Notes: generated by a model not told the origin, from the sequence alone. DNA of 64,000 nt from Burkholderia oklahomensis C6786 (GCF_000959365.1 NZ_CP009555.1:3534001-3598000); one strand, 5' to 3'. Shown: positions 47,661 through 59,755, numbered from the stretch's first letter. Numbers and translations: made by a program.

Positions 47661-48866
47661 ATGAGCGCAACCCACGGCCCGCTCGCGGGCGTCAAGGTGC
47701 TCGAACTCGGCACGCTGATCGCAGGCCCGTTCGCCGCGCGCCTCTTCGCCGAGTTCGGCGCGGAAGTCATCAAGATCGAAGATCCGAACGGCGGCGACCC
47801 GCTGCGCAAGTGGCGCAAGCTGTATCCGGAGGCGGGCGGCACGTCGCTGTGGTGGTCGGTGCAGGCGCGCAACAAGAAATCGGTGACGATCAACCTGAAG
47901 TCCGACGAGGGCAAGGAGATCGTGCGCCGCCTCGCGCGCGAAGCCGACATCGTCGTCGAGAACTTCCGCCCGGGCCTGCTCGAAAAACTCGGGCTCGGCT
48001 ACGACGTGCTGTCCGCGGAAAATCCGGGCCTCGTGATGGTGCGCCTGTCCGGCTACGGGCAGACGGGCCCGTATCGCGACCGTCCCGGCTTCGGCGCGAT
48101 CGCCGAATCGATGGGCGGGCTGCGCCACATCACGGGCTATCCGGAGCTGCCGCCGCCGCGCATCGGCATCTCGATCGGCGATTCGATCGCGGCGCTGCAC
48201 GGCGTGATCGGCGCGCTGATGGCGCTGCATCATCGCAACGCGAACGGCGGCGCGGGGCAGGTCGTCGACGTCGCGCTGTACGAGGCCGTCTTCAACATGA
48301 TGGAGAGCGTCGTGCCCGAATACGGCGTCTACGGGCTCGTGCGCGAGCGCACGGGCGCGTCGCTGCCGGGCATCGTGCCGTCGAACACGTATCCGTGCCG
48401 CGACGGCAGCATCGTGATCGGCGGCAACAGCGATCCGATCTTCAAGCGCCTGATGAAGGCGATCGGCCGCGACGATCTCGCGGGCGACCCGGCGCTCGCG
48501 CACAACGACGGCCGCGTGCCGCGCACGCAGGAGATCGACGCGGCGATCGGCGCATGGCTCGCCGAGCGCACGATCGACGACGCGCTCGCGGTGCTGAACG
48601 CGGCCGACGTGCCGGCGTCGCGGATCTACAGCGTAGCCGACATGTTCACCGATCCGCAGTTCGTCGCACGCCAGATGATCCAGCGTTTCAAACTCGCCGG
48701 CGGCGCGGAGATCCCGCTGCCGAACGTGACGCCGAAGCTGTCCGATACGCCGGGCGAAACGCGCTGGCTCGGCCCCGAGCTCGGCGAGCATACGGGCGAG
48801 GTGCTCGCCGAGCTCGGCTACGACGCGCAGGCGATCGCCGCGCTGCGCGAGAGGCGCGCGATCTGA
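47661..48866 (+). CDS. CaiB/BaiF-family (class III) CoA-transferase
   Basis: 401 aa. Starts [37 protein letters not shown], the family signature; [18 protein letters not shown] and [11 protein letters not shown] follow. Transfers CoA between carboxylic acids such as formyl/oxalate, succinate or itaconate. RBS AAGGAAG upstream. It sits alone between recR and surE, with no acyl-CoA pathway genes nearby, so the substrate cannot be deduced. Confidence 0.9.
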   Translation: MSATHGPLAGVKVLELGTLIAGPFAARLFAEFGAEVIKIEDPNGGDPLRKWRKLYPEAGGTSLWWSVQARNKKSVTINLKSDEGKEIVRRLAREADIVVENFRPGLLEKLGLGYDVLSAENPGLVMVRLSGYGQTGPYRDRPGFGAIAESMGGLRHITGYPELPPPRIGISIGDSIAALHGVIGALMALHHRNANGGAGQVVDVALYEAVFNMMESVVPEYGVYGLVRERTGASLPGIVPSNTYPCRDGSIVIGGNSDPIFKRLMKAIGRDDLAGDPALAHNDGRVPRTQEIDAAIGAWLAERTIDDALAVLNAADVPASRIYSVADMFTDPQFVARQMIQRFKLAGGAEIPLPNVTPKLSDTPGETRWLGPELGEHTGEVLAELGYDAQAIAALRERRAI

Positions 48867-48972
48867 GCGCCGGGGCCGCGCGCGGCGCGCCTCGCGCGCA
48901 CCGTTGCACGCCGCGCGCGAGGCGGCCCGGGCTGTCGCTCTCGCGCAATCTTTCCTCGGTTACAATCGCCGG

Positions 48973-49734
48973 ATGCGAATACTACTCAGCAACGACGACG
49001 GATACCTCGCGCCCGGCATCGCCGCGCTGTACGAAGCGCTGCGCCCGATCGCCGAGGTCATGGTGATGGCGCCCGAGCAGAATTGCAGCGGCGCGTCGAA
49101 TTCCTTGACGCTATCGCGTCCGCTCTCGGTGTCGCGCTCGGCGACCACGGGTTTCTACTACGTGAACGGCACGCCGACCGACTCGGTGCACATCGCGCTG
49201 ACGGGCATGCTCGACGCGAAGCCGGACCTCGTCGTGTCGGGGATCAACAACGGCCAGAACATGGGCGACGACACGCTGTATTCCGGCACGGTCGCCGCCG
49301 CCACCGAAGGCATCATGTTCGGCGTGCCGGCGATCGCGTTCTCGCTCGTTCACAAGGACTGGGCGCATCTCGCGGATGCGGCGCGCGTCGCGGCCGAGGT
49401 CGTTCGCCATTATCTCGACAATCCGCTGCCCGGCCAGCCGCTCCTGAACGTCAACATTCCGAACCTGCCTTACGACGAGCTGAAGGGCTGGCGCGTGACG
49501 CGGCTCGGCAAGCGCCATCCGTCGCAGCCGGTGATTCGCCAAACCAATCCGCGCGGCGAGCCGATCTACTGGATCGGGGCGTCGGGCGAGGCGCTCGACG
49601 CGAGCGAAGGCACGGATTTCCACGCGACCGCGGCGGGCTACGTGTCGATCACGCCGCTGCAGCTCGATCTCACGCACACGCAGATGCTGGCAGCCACGCG
49701 CGATTGGGCGCGAGCCGGGAGCGGCGCTTCATGA
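48973..49734 (+). CDS. surE: 5'/3'-nucleotidase SurE
   Basis: 253 aa metal-dependent phosphatase for nucleoside monophosphates, linked to stationary-phase survival. Starts [23 protein letters not shown] with the NDDG metal site; later [22 protein letters not shown]. The ATG is only 6 nt after a TACAAT -10-like sequence, so the transcript may be leaderless. pcm overlaps its stop by 4 nt. Confidence 0.96.
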   Translation: MRILLSNDDGYLAPGIAALYEALRPIAEVMVMAPEQNCSGASNSLTLSRPLSVSRSATTGFYYVNGTPTDSVHIALTGMLDAKPDLVVSGINNGQNMGDDTLYSGTVAAATEGIMFGVPAIAFSLVHKDWAHLADAARVAAEVVRHYLDNPLPGQPLLNVNIPNLPYDELKGWRVTRLGKRHPSQPVIRQTNPRGEPIYWIGASGEALDASEGTDFHATAAGYVSITPLQLDLTHTQMLAATRDWARAGSGAS

Positions 49735-50729
49735 GCGGCGAGCGCGCGAAGCGGTTTCCGCTCGTGCTCGAGGACCTGAAGCGCGAGCCGCGCAAGCCCG
49801 AAGGGCGCGCGGCCGAGCGCCAGGCGACGGGCGACGCCGCCCGCCAGCGCCTCACCGCCGCGGCGGCTGCAGCGCCCGCCGCCGCGTCCGTGCTCAAGCC
49901 CGATCGGCGCACGCATCGCGCGGCCGGCGCGACGGGGGCGGCCGGCGTGTCCGTTCCGAAGGCGAAGGCCGCGCACGCGAAGAAGCATGCGCCGGGCGCA
50001 CCCGGCGCCGCGAAGGGCGCGCCGCCCGCATCCGCGAAGAACGGCGACAAGAGCGCCGCGCCGAACGTCGCGCTGACGGGCGCGCTCGCGCTGACTTCGG
50101 AACGGGTGCGCGAGCGCATGGTCGAACGGCTGCAGGCGAACGGCGTGACCGATCCGCGCGTGCTCGCAGCGATGGCGGCCGTGCCGCGCCACATGTTCGT
50201 CGATCCGGGGCTTGCGGCCCAGGCGTATGAAGACGCGGCGCTGCCGATCGGCCATCAGCAGACGATCTCGAAGCCGTCGGTCGTCGCGCGAATGATCGAG
50301 CTCGCAGCGGCGGGCCGCACGCTCGAGCGCGTGCTCGAAATCGGCACGGGCTGCGGCTATCAGGCCGCGGTGCTGAGCCGCGTCGCGCGCGACGTGTATT
50401 CGATCGAACGCGTGAAGCCGCTCTACGAGCGCGCGAAACTGAATTTACGGCCGCTGCGCGTGCCGAACATCCGCCTGCATTATGGCGACGGACGCGTGGG
50501 TCTGCCCGCCGCGGCACCGTTCGACGCGATCGTGATCGCGGCGGCGGGGCTCGACGTGCCGCGGGCGCTGTTGGAACAATTGGCGATCGGCGGCAGGCTC
50601 GTCGCGCCTGTCGGCGAGCAGGCGGGCGAGCAGGTGCTGACGCTCGTGGAGCGCGTCGCACCCGCGCAGTGGCGCGAGTCGCGGCTTGATCGCGTTTTCT
50701 TTGTCCCTTTAAAATCCGGAGTGATTTGA
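49731..50729 (+). CDS. pcm: Protein-L-isoaspartate O-methyltransferase with long N-terminal extension
   Basis: 332 aa SAM-dependent repair enzyme for isoaspartyl residues. The enzyme proper is about residues 118-332: [40 protein letters not shown] (SAM motif I) and [22 protein letters not shown]. Residues 1-115 are an Ala/Lys/Pro-rich, disordered-looking extension with [13 protein letters not shown], absent from the 208-aa E. coli protein. The start (ATGA) overlaps the surE stop. Confidence 0.95.
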   Translation: MSGERAKRFPLVLEDLKREPRKPEGRAAERQATGDAARQRLTAAAAAAPAAASVLKPDRRTHRAAGATGAAGVSVPKAKAAHAKKHAPGAPGAAKGAPPASAKNGDKSAAPNVALTGALALTSERVRERMVERLQANGVTDPRVLAAMAAVPRHMFVDPGLAAQAYEDAALPIGHQQTISKPSVVARMIELAAAGRTLERVLEIGTGCGYQAAVLSRVARDVYSIERVKPLYERAKLNLRPLRVPNIRLHYGDGRVGLPAAAPFDAIVIAAAGLDVPRALLEQLAIGGRLVAPVGEQAGEQVLTLVERVAPAQWRESRLDRVFFVPLKSGVI

Positions 50730-50734
50730 TACCG

Positions 50735-51610
50735 ATGAGTATGCTGCGCGCGATGCAAAACAATCGTTCGAAGGTTCCGCTCTCGCTCGCTCAGCGCGCG
50801 ATTTGCGTGGCGGCTTTCACGCTGCTCGGCGCGTGCGCGACGCGGCTCGACCAGGCGCCCGTCGTCGACCGTTCCGGTTCGCTCGGCACGACGGCTGCGA
50901 CGCAGCCGGCCGCGCCGCTGCCGCCGGCGCCACCGGGCTTCTACCGGGTGAAGCCGGGCGACACGCTTTATCGGATCGCGCTCGAGAACGGTCAGAATTA
51001 TCGCGACATCGCCGCGTGGAACAACCTCACGAACCCGAACCAGATCGAAGTCGATCAGCTGCTGCGCGTCGCGCCTCTCCCGGGCGGCGCGACGACGGCC
51101 GCACCGATCGCGGGCGGCGCGGCGACGCCGCCGCTCTCCAGCGGCCCGGCCGCGGTGCCGCCGATCTATGGCTCCGGTTCCAGCGCGAGCTCCGCGCCCG
51201 CCGCGCCTGCGCCGGGCGACACGAGCGCGCCTGCCGCGAGCAGCGGCGTGTCGTTCGCGTGGCCGGTGCGCGGCGCGCTGCTGAACACGTTCGACGATTC
51301 GAAGAACAAGGGGATCAACATCGGCGGCCCGGCCGGCGAAGCCGTGAAGGCCGCTGCGGACGGCCGTGTGGTCTACGCGGGGAACGGGCTGCGCGGCTAT
51401 GGCAACCTCATTATCATCAAGCACGACGCAACTTATCTCACGGCGTATGCACACAATCGCGCTTTGATGGTAAAAGAGGGGGACGCGGTGACGAAAGGCC
51501 AGAAGATCGCCGAGATGGGTAACAGCGATTCCGACCGCGTGATGCTGCATTTCGAGGTTCGCCGGCAGGGTAAACCTGTCGATCCGCTGAAGTATTTGCC
51601 GCCTCAATAA
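50735..51610 (+). CDS. nlpD: NlpD-like lipoprotein (LysM plus degenerate LytM domain)
   Basis: 291 aa from ATG 50735; ATGs at 50741 and 50753 are also possible. Lipobox LGAC with Cys34. LysM domain (about 70-112, FYRVKPGDTLYRIALENGQNYRDIAAWNN) binds peptidoglycan. C-terminal M23/LytM domain (about 175-291) has lost the zinc ligands: the first motif reads KGINIGGPAGE rather than HxGxD. As for E. coli NlpD, it should activate an amidase at division rather than cut itself. Upstream of rpoS by 11 bp; the rpoS promoter may lie within it. Confidence 0.93.
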   Translation: MSMLRAMQNNRSKVPLSLAQRAICVAAFTLLGACATRLDQAPVVDRSGSLGTTAATQPAAPLPPAPPGFYRVKPGDTLYRIALENGQNYRDIAAWNNLTNPNQIEVDQLLRVAPLPGGATTAAPIAGGAATPPLSSGPAAVPPIYGSGSSASSAPAAPAPGDTSAPAASSGVSFAWPVRGALLNTFDDSKNKGINIGGPAGEAVKAAADGRVVYAGNGLRGYGNLIIIKHDATYLTAYAHNRALMVKEGDAVTKGQKIAEMGNSDSDRVMLHFEVRRQGKPVDPLKYLPPQ

Positions 51611-51621
51611 ACGAGACGACC

Positions 51622-52710
51622 ATGCCGAAATCGAAGCGCCACGAGCCGCAAGCCGAGTCTGAGAAAATCAGTCGAGCCACGCAAGCATCGGTGGAGCGTG
51701 CTGGTGCTTCGACGGACGAGGACGAAGACGTCGCCGACAACGAACGCGACTACGAGTCGCGCGAGGCGGATTCGGACGACTCGGGCGAAGAGCGCGGCGG
51801 CACCGCCGACGCGGCGCCCGATCTCGACGATTTTCGGGCGCTTCTGCAGGCGGAGCTCACCGCCGACACGATCCAGCACTACCTGAACCGCATCAGCGTG
51901 AAGCCGCTCTTGACGGTCGAGGAAGAGCAGCGCTATTCGCGGCTCGCGAAGGCGGGCGAATTCGACGCGCGGCAAGTGATGATCGAGCGGAACCTGCGGC
52001 TCGTCGTCAGCATTGCGAAAGGCTATCTGAATCGCGGCGTGCCGCTGCTCGATCTGATCGAAGAAGGCAACCTCGGGCTCATGCATGCGATCGAGAAATT
52101 CGATCCGACGCGCGGCTTCCGCTTCTCGACGTACGCGACCTGGTGGATCCGCCAGAGCATCGAGCGCGCGATCATGAATCAGGCGCGCACGGTGCGGCTG
52201 CCGGTGCACGTGATCCGCGAGCTGAACCAGGTGCTGCGCGCGAAGCGCCATCTGGAGAAGAACTCGCTTTCCACGGGCGAGGCGGCCGAGCGCCGCGAGG
52301 CGAGCATCGACGACATCGCGTATCTGACCGGCAAGACGGCCGAGGAGGTCACGGACATCCTCGCGCTGAACGAGCACACCGCGTCGCTCGACGCGCCGCT
52401 CGATCTCGATCCGGCGAGCAGCCTGCTCGATCTGCTGCCCGACGACCAGAGCCAGTCGCCCGATGCGGAGGTTCAGCACCGCGAGCTGGAGACGCTGACG
52501 CGCGCGTGGCTGTCGCGCCTGTCGGACAAGCACCGCCACGTGATCGAGCGGCGCTTCGGCCTCAACCACATCGAACCCGCGACGCTCGAGGAGCTTGCCG
52601 ACGAGATGGGGCTGACCCGCGAGCGGGTTCGCCAGATCCAGCAGGAAGCGCTCGTGCGGCTCAAGCGGTTTTTCGCATCCAACGGCGTACGCAAGGACGC
52701 CGTTCTGTAA
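51622..52710 (+). CDS. rpoS: RNA polymerase sigma factor RpoS
   Basis: 362 aa stationary-phase and stress sigma factor. Region 1.2 (TIQHYLNRISVKPLLTVEEE), region 2 (NLRLVVSIAKGYLNRGVPLLDLIEEGNLGLMHAIEKFDP...TWWIRQSIERAIMNQ), region 3 and region 4.2 helix-turn-helix (TLEELADEMGLTRERVRQIQQEAL). The N-terminal 60 residues are acidic (DEDEDVADNERDYE) and longer than in E. coli RpoS (330 aa). It follows nlpD after 11 bp; the surE-pcm-nlpD-rpoS order is conserved in gamma- and beta-proteobacteria. Confidence 0.97.
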   Translation: MPKSKRHEPQAESEKISRATQASVERAGASTDEDEDVADNERDYESREADSDDSGEERGGTADAAPDLDDFRALLQAELTADTIQHYLNRISVKPLLTVEEEQRYSRLAKAGEFDARQVMIERNLRLVVSIAKGYLNRGVPLLDLIEEGNLGLMHAIEKFDPTRGFRFSTYATWWIRQSIERAIMNQARTVRLPVHVIRELNQVLRAKRHLEKNSLSTGEAAERREASIDDIAYLTGKTAEEVTDILALNEHTASLDAPLDLDPASSLLDLLPDDQSQSPDAEVQHRELETLTRAWLSRLSDKHRHVIERRFGLNHIEPATLEELADEMGLTRERVRQIQQEALVRLKRFFASNGVRKDAVL

Positions 52711-52717
52711 CTGATCA

Positions 52718-53494
52718 ATGACACCGATTCTGGTTTTTGACATCGAGACGATTCCCGATGTCGACGGCATTCGCCGTCTTGAAGATCTGCCCGCCGATCT
52801 CGCCGACGCCGACGTGGCCGAGCACGCGTTCGCCGCGCGCCGTGAGAAGACGGGCAGCGATTTCCTGCCGCTCCATCTGCAACGGATCGCGGCGATCTCG
52901 TGCGTGTTTCGCGACAACACCGGCTTTCGCGTGCGCTCGCTCGGCGCGCCCGGCGACCCGGAAGCGACGCTGATCCAGTCGTTCTACCGCGTGATCGAGA
53001 AATACACGCCGCAGATCGTGTCGTGGAACGGCGGCGGCTTCGATCTGCCGGTGCTGCATTACCGCGGACTCGTGCACGGCGTCGCGGCGCCGCGCTACTG
53101 GGACATGGGCGAGGACGATCGGGAGTTCAAGTGGAACAACTATCTGTCGCGCTATCACACGCGGCACCTCGACCTGATGGATCTGCTCGCGCTCTATCAG
53201 CCGCGCGCGAGCGCGCCGCTCGACGCGCTCGCGAAGCTGTGCGGCTTCCCGGGCAAGCTCGGGATGGACGGCAGCCAGGTATGGACGGCGTTCCAGGAAG
53301 GGCGGATCGAAGAGATCCGCAACTACTGCGAGACCGACGTCGTGAACACGTACTTGCTGTATTGCCGGTTCCAGCAGATGCGCGGCGGCCTGTCGCCCGC
53401 CGAGTACGCCGAGGAGATCGCGCTCGTGAAGAACTCGCTCGCGCAGGAGCCGGCGCCGCACTGGGCCGAGTACCTCGCCGCGTTCGACGCGTGA
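52718..53494 (+). CDS. Predicted PolB-like 3'-5' exonuclease
   Basis: 258 aa DEDD-superfamily nuclease. Exo I FDIETIPDVDG (residues about 6-16), Exo II WNGGGFDLPVLHYRG and Exo III with CETDVVNTYLLYCRF, resembling the proofreading domain of family-B polymerases but with no polymerase. Starts 7 bp after rpoS, so it may share its transcript. Probably a DNA repair or RNA-processing exonuclease; the exact substrate is unknown. Confidence 0.88.
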   Translation: MTPILVFDIETIPDVDGIRRLEDLPADLADADVAEHAFAARREKTGSDFLPLHLQRIAAISCVFRDNTGFRVRSLGAPGDPEATLIQSFYRVIEKYTPQIVSWNGGGFDLPVLHYRGLVHGVAAPRYWDMGEDDREFKWNNYLSRYHTRHLDLMDLLALYQPRASAPLDALAKLCGFPGKLGMDGSQVWTAFQEGRIEEIRNYCETDVVNTYLLYCRFQQMRGGLSPAEYAEEIALVKNSLAQEPAPHWAEYLAAFDA

Positions 53495-53572
53495 CCGGAC
53501 GTCCGCCGCGCGGCGGACGCCGCACTTCCCGTTTGCCTCCATCCGCCTGCCAGCCGACCGGCGCTTCGGCGC

Positions 53573-54433
53573 TCATGTGTCGCTCAATTCGAGCGCGATC
53601 GGCTGATGGTCGGACGCGCGCACCGCGCCGTCGATCTCGCAGCGCGACAGACGGCCGATGAGCGTATCGGTGACGAACGCGAAATCGCAGGTGAGCGGCC
53701 CTTCCTTCCATTGCTCGGTGTCGTAGACCCCCGCCGTCATCGGCGGCGTCTCGCCCGGATGGCGCGCGAGCCACGCGTCGACGAAGCGCGGCGCGTCCGG
53801 AAACGGCGCGAGAAAGCGCCGATACGCGTCGCTGCGGTACGCGCTGTTGAAGTCGCCGCAGACGATCGCGTCGGCCGCGCGCGCCGACGGTGCGAACGGG
53901 CCGGTCGGCGTCTCCGGCGGCGCGCTCGCGCGCGTATGCGCGGCTGCCTCGCGGTGCAGGCGTCGCAGCGCGTCGACCTGGGCGAGCCGCTGCTCGGCCG
54001 AGTAGTACTCGAGATGCGTGACGACGACACGCAGCGCACCGAGCGGCGCGCGCAGCGTGACTTCGAGCGCGCAGCGCGGCATCGACGGCGCGGCCGCGCT
54101 CGCAGGCCACGGCAGCGCGTGGCGCATCACGCGCTCGACGGGCAGCCGCGTCGCGAGCGCGTTGCCGAACTGCCGGCGCGGCGCGCCGGGCTCGAGCGGC
54201 GGCAGATCGACGCCGATCGCGTCGAATACGGAGTAGCCTGGCAATAGCGCGGCCAGTTCGGCATACTGATCGTCGGACGGGCCGCCCGGCAGCGCGCGAA
54301 AGCCGCGCGTGACTTCCTGCATGCACAGCACGTCGAAGTCGACGAGCCGCCGGGCGGCGTCGATGGTGCGAGCGAGGTCGACCGTGCCGTCGGCGTCCCG
54401 TCCCCATTGGATGTTCCAACTGATGAGTCGCAT
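53573..54433 (-). CDS. Endonuclease/exonuclease/phosphatase (EEP)-family hydrolase
   Basis: 286 aa. Begins [11 protein letters not shown], with CMQEVTRG (metal-binding Glu), [20 protein letters not shown] and the terminal [10 protein letters not shown], all EEP-fold catalytic motifs. The family includes DNA repair nucleases, sphingomyelinases and phosphoinositide phosphatases; no signal peptide is visible, so a cytoplasmic phosphodiesterase is likely. It is divergent from rlmD (77 bp between starts). The start was chosen at the conserved N-terminus. Confidence 0.88.
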   Translation of the reverse strand: MRLISWNIQWGRDADGTVDLARTIDAARRLVDFDVLCMQEVTRGFRALPGGPSDDQYAELAALLPGYSVFDAIGVDLPPLEPGAPRRQFGNALATRLPVERVMRHALPWPASAAAPSMPRCALEVTLRAPLGALRVVVTHLEYYSAEQRLAQVDALRRLHREAAAHTRASAPPETPTGPFAPSARAADAIVCGDFNSAYRSDAYRRFLAPFPDAPRFVDAWLARHPGETPPMTAGVYDTEQWKEGPLTCDFAFVTDTLIGRLSRCEIDGAVRASDHQPIALELSDT

Positions 54434-54509
54434 CGTCGAATCTCCATTGCGTGACGGCCGTTCGTCTACAATCTCGCCTTTCCCCACAATCGTTCGTCAG
54501 GAAAAGCTG

Positions 54510-55907
54510 GTGTCAGAAGCCGTCCCTCTCCCTTCGCGCCGCGCGTCGAATGCGCCCGCCGCCCCCGATCGCGCCCCGGTTCTCGATATCGATTCGCTCG
54601 ACATGGAAGCGCGCGGCGTCGGCCGCGTCGTCGACGAAAACGGCGAGCCCGGCAAGGTGATTTTCGTCGAAGGCGCGTTGCCCGGCGAGCGCGTCACGTA
54701 TTCGAGCTTCCGCCGCAAGCCGACCTACGAGCAGGCGCAAGTCGTCGATATTCTGCGCCCGAGCGTGATGCGCACGCAGCCGAAATGCACGTTTTTCGGC
54801 ACCTGCGGCGGCTGCTCGATGCAGCATCTCGACATGCGCGCGCAGGTCGCGATCAAGCAGCGCGTGCTCGAGGACAACCTGTGGCATCTCGCGAAGCTGC
54901 GCGCGGAAGCGATGTTCGCGCCGATTCACGGCCCGTCGTGGGGCTACCGGTATCGGGCGCGCCTCACCGTGCGCCACGTCGCGAAGAAGGGCGGCGTGCT
55001 CGTCGGCTTCCACGAGAAGAAGAGCAGCTACGTCGCCGACATGACGAGCTGCGAAGTGCTGCCGCCGCACGTGTCGGCGATGCTCGTGCCGCTGCGCCGG
55101 CTCGTCGAGCAACTGTCGATCCGCGACCGCATGCCGCAGATCGAGCTCGCGGTCGGCTCGCAGGTGACGGCGCTCGTGCTGCGCGTGCTCGAGCCGATCA
55201 ACGCGGCCGACGAGGCGCTCTTGCGCGAATTCGCCGACACGCATCGCGTACAGTTCTGGCTGCAGCCGAAGGGACCGGATACGGTCGCGCCGTTCTATCC
55301 GCTCGACGTGCGGCTCGACTACACGCTGCCCGAATACGGGATCCGGATGCCGTTCAAGCCGACCGACTTCACGCAGGTCAATCACCAGATCAACCGCGTG
55401 CTCGTCGGCCGCGCGCTGCGCCTCCTCGCGCCCTCGCGCGGCGATCGCGTGCTCGATCTGTTCTGCGGGATCGGAAACTTCACGCTGCCGCTCGCGCGGC
55501 TCGCGCGCGAGGTGGTCGGGATCGAGGGCAGCGAGACGCTGACGTCGCGCGCGCTCGAGAATGCGAAGGAAAACGGCGTCGACGGCCATACGTCGTTCGC
55601 ATGCCGCAACCTGTTCGAGGTCACGGCCGACGATCTGCGCGCACTCGGCGCGTTCGACAAGGTCCTGATCGATCCGCCGCGCGAAGGCGCGCTCGCGGTG
55701 TCGAAGGCGCTCGCGGAGATCGCGCAGAGCGGCGTCGGGCCGCTGCCCGCGCGGATCGTCTACGTGTCGTGCAATCCGTCGACGCTCGCGCGGGACGCGG
55801 GTCTCCTCGTGCACGAGGCGGGCTATCGCCTGAAGGGCGCGGGTGTCGTCAACATGTTCCCGCACACGTCGCACGTCGAATCGATCGCGCTCTTCGAGCG
55901 CGCATGA
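54510..55907 (+). CDS. rlmD: 23S rRNA (uracil(1939)-C(5))-methyltransferase
   Basis: 465 aa SAM-dependent tRNA/rRNA uracil methyltransferase family. TRAM domain (about 20-85, [16 protein letters not shown]), Fe-S cysteines [10 protein letters not shown] (CX5CX2C), SAM motif [17 protein letters not shown], and the catalytic Cys in [12 protein letters not shown]. The start is GTG at 54510 with AGGAAA upstream; a TACAAT (54467-54472) may be the -10. A terminator follows. Confidence 0.95.
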   Translation: MSEAVPLPSRRASNAPAAPDRAPVLDIDSLDMEARGVGRVVDENGEPGKVIFVEGALPGERVTYSSFRRKPTYEQAQVVDILRPSVMRTQPKCTFFGTCGGCSMQHLDMRAQVAIKQRVLEDNLWHLAKLRAEAMFAPIHGPSWGYRYRARLTVRHVAKKGGVLVGFHEKKSSYVADMTSCEVLPPHVSAMLVPLRRLVEQLSIRDRMPQIELAVGSQVTALVLRVLEPINAADEALLREFADTHRVQFWLQPKGPDTVAPFYPLDVRLDYTLPEYGIRMPFKPTDFTQVNHQINRVLVGRALRLLAPSRGDRVLDLFCGIGNFTLPLARLAREVVGIEGSETLTSRALENAKENGVDGHTSFACRNLFEVTADDLRALGAFDKVLIDPPREGALAVSKALAEIAQSGVGPLPARIVYVSCNPSTLARDAGLLVHEAGYRLKGAGVVNMFPHTSHVESIALFERA

Positions 55908-55933
55908 CGCCGGCGCCCGCGCGGCACGCGCGC

Positions 55934-55965
55934 AAGAAAAAACCGGCCCTCGGGCCGGTTGGTTT
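55934..55965. terminator. Bidirectional terminator between rlmD and the YccA-like gene
   Basis: AACCGGCC/GGCCGGTT stem with a four-base loop (55939-55958), six A on the left and a T-rich run on the right. It serves the two convergent genes. Confidence 0.85.
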
Positions 55966-55995
55966 TTCGCGATGCGCGGCGAGCGTCGCTCAGGC

Positions 55996-56694
55996 TCAGT
56001 TGCGGTTGCCGCCGAAAATGCCGAGCAGCGCGAGCAGGTTCGTGAACACGTTGTACAGATCGAGGTAGATCGCGAGCGTCGCGCTGATGTAGTTGGTCTC
56101 GCCGCCGTTCACGACGCGCTGGACGTCGAACAGCATGTACGCCGAGAAGATCACGATCGCGAGCACCGACACGGTCAGCATCAGCGCCGGCAGTTGCAGG
56201 AACATGTTCGCGACCATCGCGAGCAGGAGCACGATCACGCCGACGAAGAGCCACTTGCCGAGGCCCGAGAAATCGCGCTTGCTGACGGTCGCGACCGTCG
56301 CCATCGCGGCGAAGATCACGCCGGTGCCGCCGAACGCCAGCATGATGAGCGACGGTCCGTTCGAGAAGCCGAGGATGAAGCTCAAGAGGCGCGACAGCAT
56401 CAGGCCCATGAAGAACGTGAAGCCGAGCAGCACGAACACGCCGGCCGAGCTGTTCTTCGTGCGCTCGATCGCGAACATGAAGCCGAACGCGATCGCGAAG
56501 AACGCGAGAAGGCTCATCATCGGGCTCGTCGCGGCGAACAGCGAGAAACCCGTCGCGACGCCGACCCACGCGCCGAGCACGGTCGGCACCATCGACAGCG
56601 CGAGGAGCCAGTAGGTGTTGCGCAGCACGCGGTTGCGGGTCTCGGCCGTGCTGATCGCGCCGCCGCGGCCGAAGTTGTACGGATAGTCGTTCAT
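55996..56694 (-). CDS. Bax inhibitor-1/YccA-family membrane protein
   Basis: 232 aa with seven predicted membrane helices. Starts NDYPYNFGRGGAISTAETRNRVLRNTYWLLALSM; the last helix segment SATLAIYLDLYNVFTNLLALLG contains the family's conserved Asp. YccA modulates the FtsH protease in E. coli and BI-1 relatives leak Ca2+/H+; the role here is inferred. An RBS AGGAG lies 5 nt before the ATG. Confidence 0.92.
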   Translation of the reverse strand: MNDYPYNFGRGGAISTAETRNRVLRNTYWLLALSMVPTVLGAWVGVATGFSLFAATSPMMSLLAFFAIAFGFMFAIERTKNSSAGVFVLLGFTFFMGLMLSRLLSFILGFSNGPSLIMLAFGGTGVIFAAMATVATVSKRDFSGLGKWLFVGVIVLLLAMVANMFLQLPALMLTVSVLAIVIFSAYMLFDVQRVVNGGETNYISATLAIYLDLYNVFTNLLALLGIFGGNRN

Positions 56695-56942
56695 GGTTTC
56701 TCCTAACATGGAACGTGGCGGCGCCGCCGGCGGGCGGCGCGCTTGTTGCGCCGCAAAAAACCGTGATGCCGCTACCCCTAAGATAGGTTTCGAGAGCGGA
56801 GGTTTCAACGCCTCGGCGCCCGCGAAACACGATGTATTAGAACCTTTCGATCGTGTAAGGGTTCAATCGCAATGATACACGGGAACGTGTTACAATAGCG
56901 GATTCATTTGAAACTGTAACCTCTTAATTTCTTGGAGTTTTT

Positions 56943-57368
56943 ATGGCAATCGAGCGCACCCTGTCGATCATCAAGCCGGATGCGGTGGCGAAGAACGTGA
57001 TCGGCCAGATCTACAGCCGTTTCGAAAGCGCCGGCCTGAAGATCGTGGCGGCGCGCATGGCGCACCTGTCGCGCGCCGATGCGGAGAAATTCTACGCCGT
57101 GCACGCCGAGCGTCCGTTCTTCAAGGACCTCGTCGAATTCATGATCTCGGGCCCGGTGATGATCCAGGTTCTGGAAGGCGAGAACGCGATCCTCACGAAC
57201 CGCGACCTGATGGGCGCGACGGATCCGAAGAAGGCGGAAAAGGGCACGATCCGCGCCGACTTCGCGGACAGCATCGACGCGAATGCCGTGCACGGCTCGG
57301 ACGCCGCGGAAACGGCGCGTGTCGAAATCGCGTTCTTCTTCCCGGAAATGAACGTTTACTCGCGCTAA
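56943..57368 (+). CDS. ndk: Nucleoside-diphosphate kinase
   Basis: 141 aa; moves the gamma-phosphate between nucleotides through His ([10 protein letters not shown], near residue 117). Starts [29 protein letters not shown] upstream, and TACAAT at 56891-56896 is a likely -10 with a 40-nt leader. The region upstream is unusually AT-rich for this genome. rlmN follows 42 bp later. Confidence 0.97.
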   Translation: MAIERTLSIIKPDAVAKNVIGQIYSRFESAGLKIVAARMAHLSRADAEKFYAVHAERPFFKDLVEFMISGPVMIQVLEGENAILTNRDLMGATDPKKAEKGTIRADFADSIDANAVHGSDAAETARVEIAFFFPEMNVYSR

Positions 57369-57410
57369 GCGGGTCGGGATCCGGCGCGTTTGGCGGCAAG
57401 GCAGGGCATC

Positions 57411-58547
<1,137 letters not shown>

Positions 58548-58693
58548 CGGGGATGCCCTGGCCGGCAGTGAAATACGCGTAAAGCGATCGGGGCGGCGCG
58601 CGGCGCCGCGCAGTGTGTGACAACGGTGATGTTGCGAGCCCGGCCGGAGCAGGCGCGGGCGTGCAGGCAAGAAGAATCGACGCGAGGAAGAGG

Positions 58694-59755
58694 ATGAGCG
58701 AACCGCAGCCGTCAAAGAGCCCAGAGACGAACGCAGGCGAGAAACCGGCGGCGGCCGGTGCCGGCATTGCGTCGGTCGCGGCAGTGGGCGCACGGCTCGC
58801 GGAGTTGCGCGAGGCGAAGGGATGGTCGGTCGAAGACGTGTCGGCGCGGCTGAAGGTCGCGGCGCCGAAGCTGCAGGCGCTCGAGGCGGGCGATACGAGC
58901 CAGCTGCCGGGCGCGACCTTCGCGCTCGGCCTCGTGCGCAGCTACGCGAAGATGCTCGGCGTCGATCCGGAGCCGTTCGCGCAGGCGCTGCGCCGCGAGA
59001 AGGGCGTGCCCGAGGTCGATCTGTCGATGCCGGCGTCGGCCGGCACAGGTCTGCCGCGCGGCCGGGTATCGATTCCGCTCGGCGGCTCGTCGCGCGGCCG
59101 GCCATGGCTGTGGGCGGTCGCGGCGGTCGTCGTCGCGCTCGTCGCCGCGGTGATGTGGCACACGGGCGGCGAGTCGTCGAACTGGCTTGCGCGCTTCAAG
59201 TCGAGCGGCGCGGACGAAGCCGCGTCGGCCGCGCATGCGCAGCAGCCGGAAGGCGCCGCGTCCGATCTGCCCGCGAGCACGGCGGTGTCGGGCACGGTGA
59301 CGCAGGCGGGCGCCGTCGCGGCGCCTGCGTCGCAGCCCGTCGGCGGCGCATCGGCCGGCGACCCGGCTGCGGCGAGCGCGCCTGCCGCGGGTTCCGCGCC
59401 GGCAGTCGCGAGCGCCGTGGCCACGCCGCCCGCGTCGGCTGCGGCTGCGGTTCAGCCGGCCGCGCCGGCGGCCGACGGCGCGAACGCAGCCGTGGCGCCC
59501 GCGCCCGGCCAGTCGGTCGTCGCACTGAAGGTTGCGCAGGACTGCTGGTTCAGCGTGCGGGACAAGAACGGCAAGGAGCTGTTCTCGTCACTCGTGCGCG
59601 CCGGCGAGACCAAGCAGGTCGCGGGCGACGCGCCGCTCAAGGTCACGATCGGCAACAGGGCCGGGCTCGAATCGATCGCTTTCGACGGCAAACCCGTCGA
59701 TCCGGCAAAATACTCGACGGCTCGGGGCAACGTCGCGCGTTTCGCATTGCCCTGA
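58694..59755 (+). CDS. rodZ: RodZ-like helix-turn-helix membrane protein
   Basis: 353 aa. Cytoplasmic HTH_25 domain (about 30-100, [25 protein letters not shown]), one membrane helix (about 138-157, [20 protein letters not shown]), an Ala/Pro-rich periplasmic linker and a C-terminal DUF4115 domain ([21 protein letters not shown]). RodZ links MreB to the cell wall machinery. RBS GAGGAAGAGG directly before the ATG. Position before ispG is conserved. Confidence 0.9.
   Translation: MSEPQPSKSPETNAGEKPAAAGAGIASVAAVGARLAELREAKGWSVEDVSARLKVAAPKLQALEAGDTSQLPGATFALGLVRSYAKMLGVDPEPFAQALRREKGVPEVDLSMPASAGTGLPRGRVSIPLGGSSRGRPWLWAVAAVVVALVAAVMWHTGGESSNWLARFKSSGADEAASAAHAQQPEGAASDLPASTAVSGTVTQAGAVAAPASQPVGGASAGDPAAASAPAAGSAPAVASAVATPPASAAAAVQPAAPAADGANAAVAPAPGQSVVALKVAQDCWFSVRDKNGKELFSSLVRAGETKQVAGDAPLKVTIGNRAGLESIAFDGKPVDPAKYSTARGNVARFALP

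Noticed and set aside
47177..49066. Long plus-strand frame covering recR, the CoA-transferase and surE
   Set aside because: It is a shifted frame of three clearly recognised genes.
56821..56880. AT-rich stretch before ndk as a possible insertion remnant
   Set aside because: No repeat ends or transposase fragments are visible; it is more simply the ndk promoter region.
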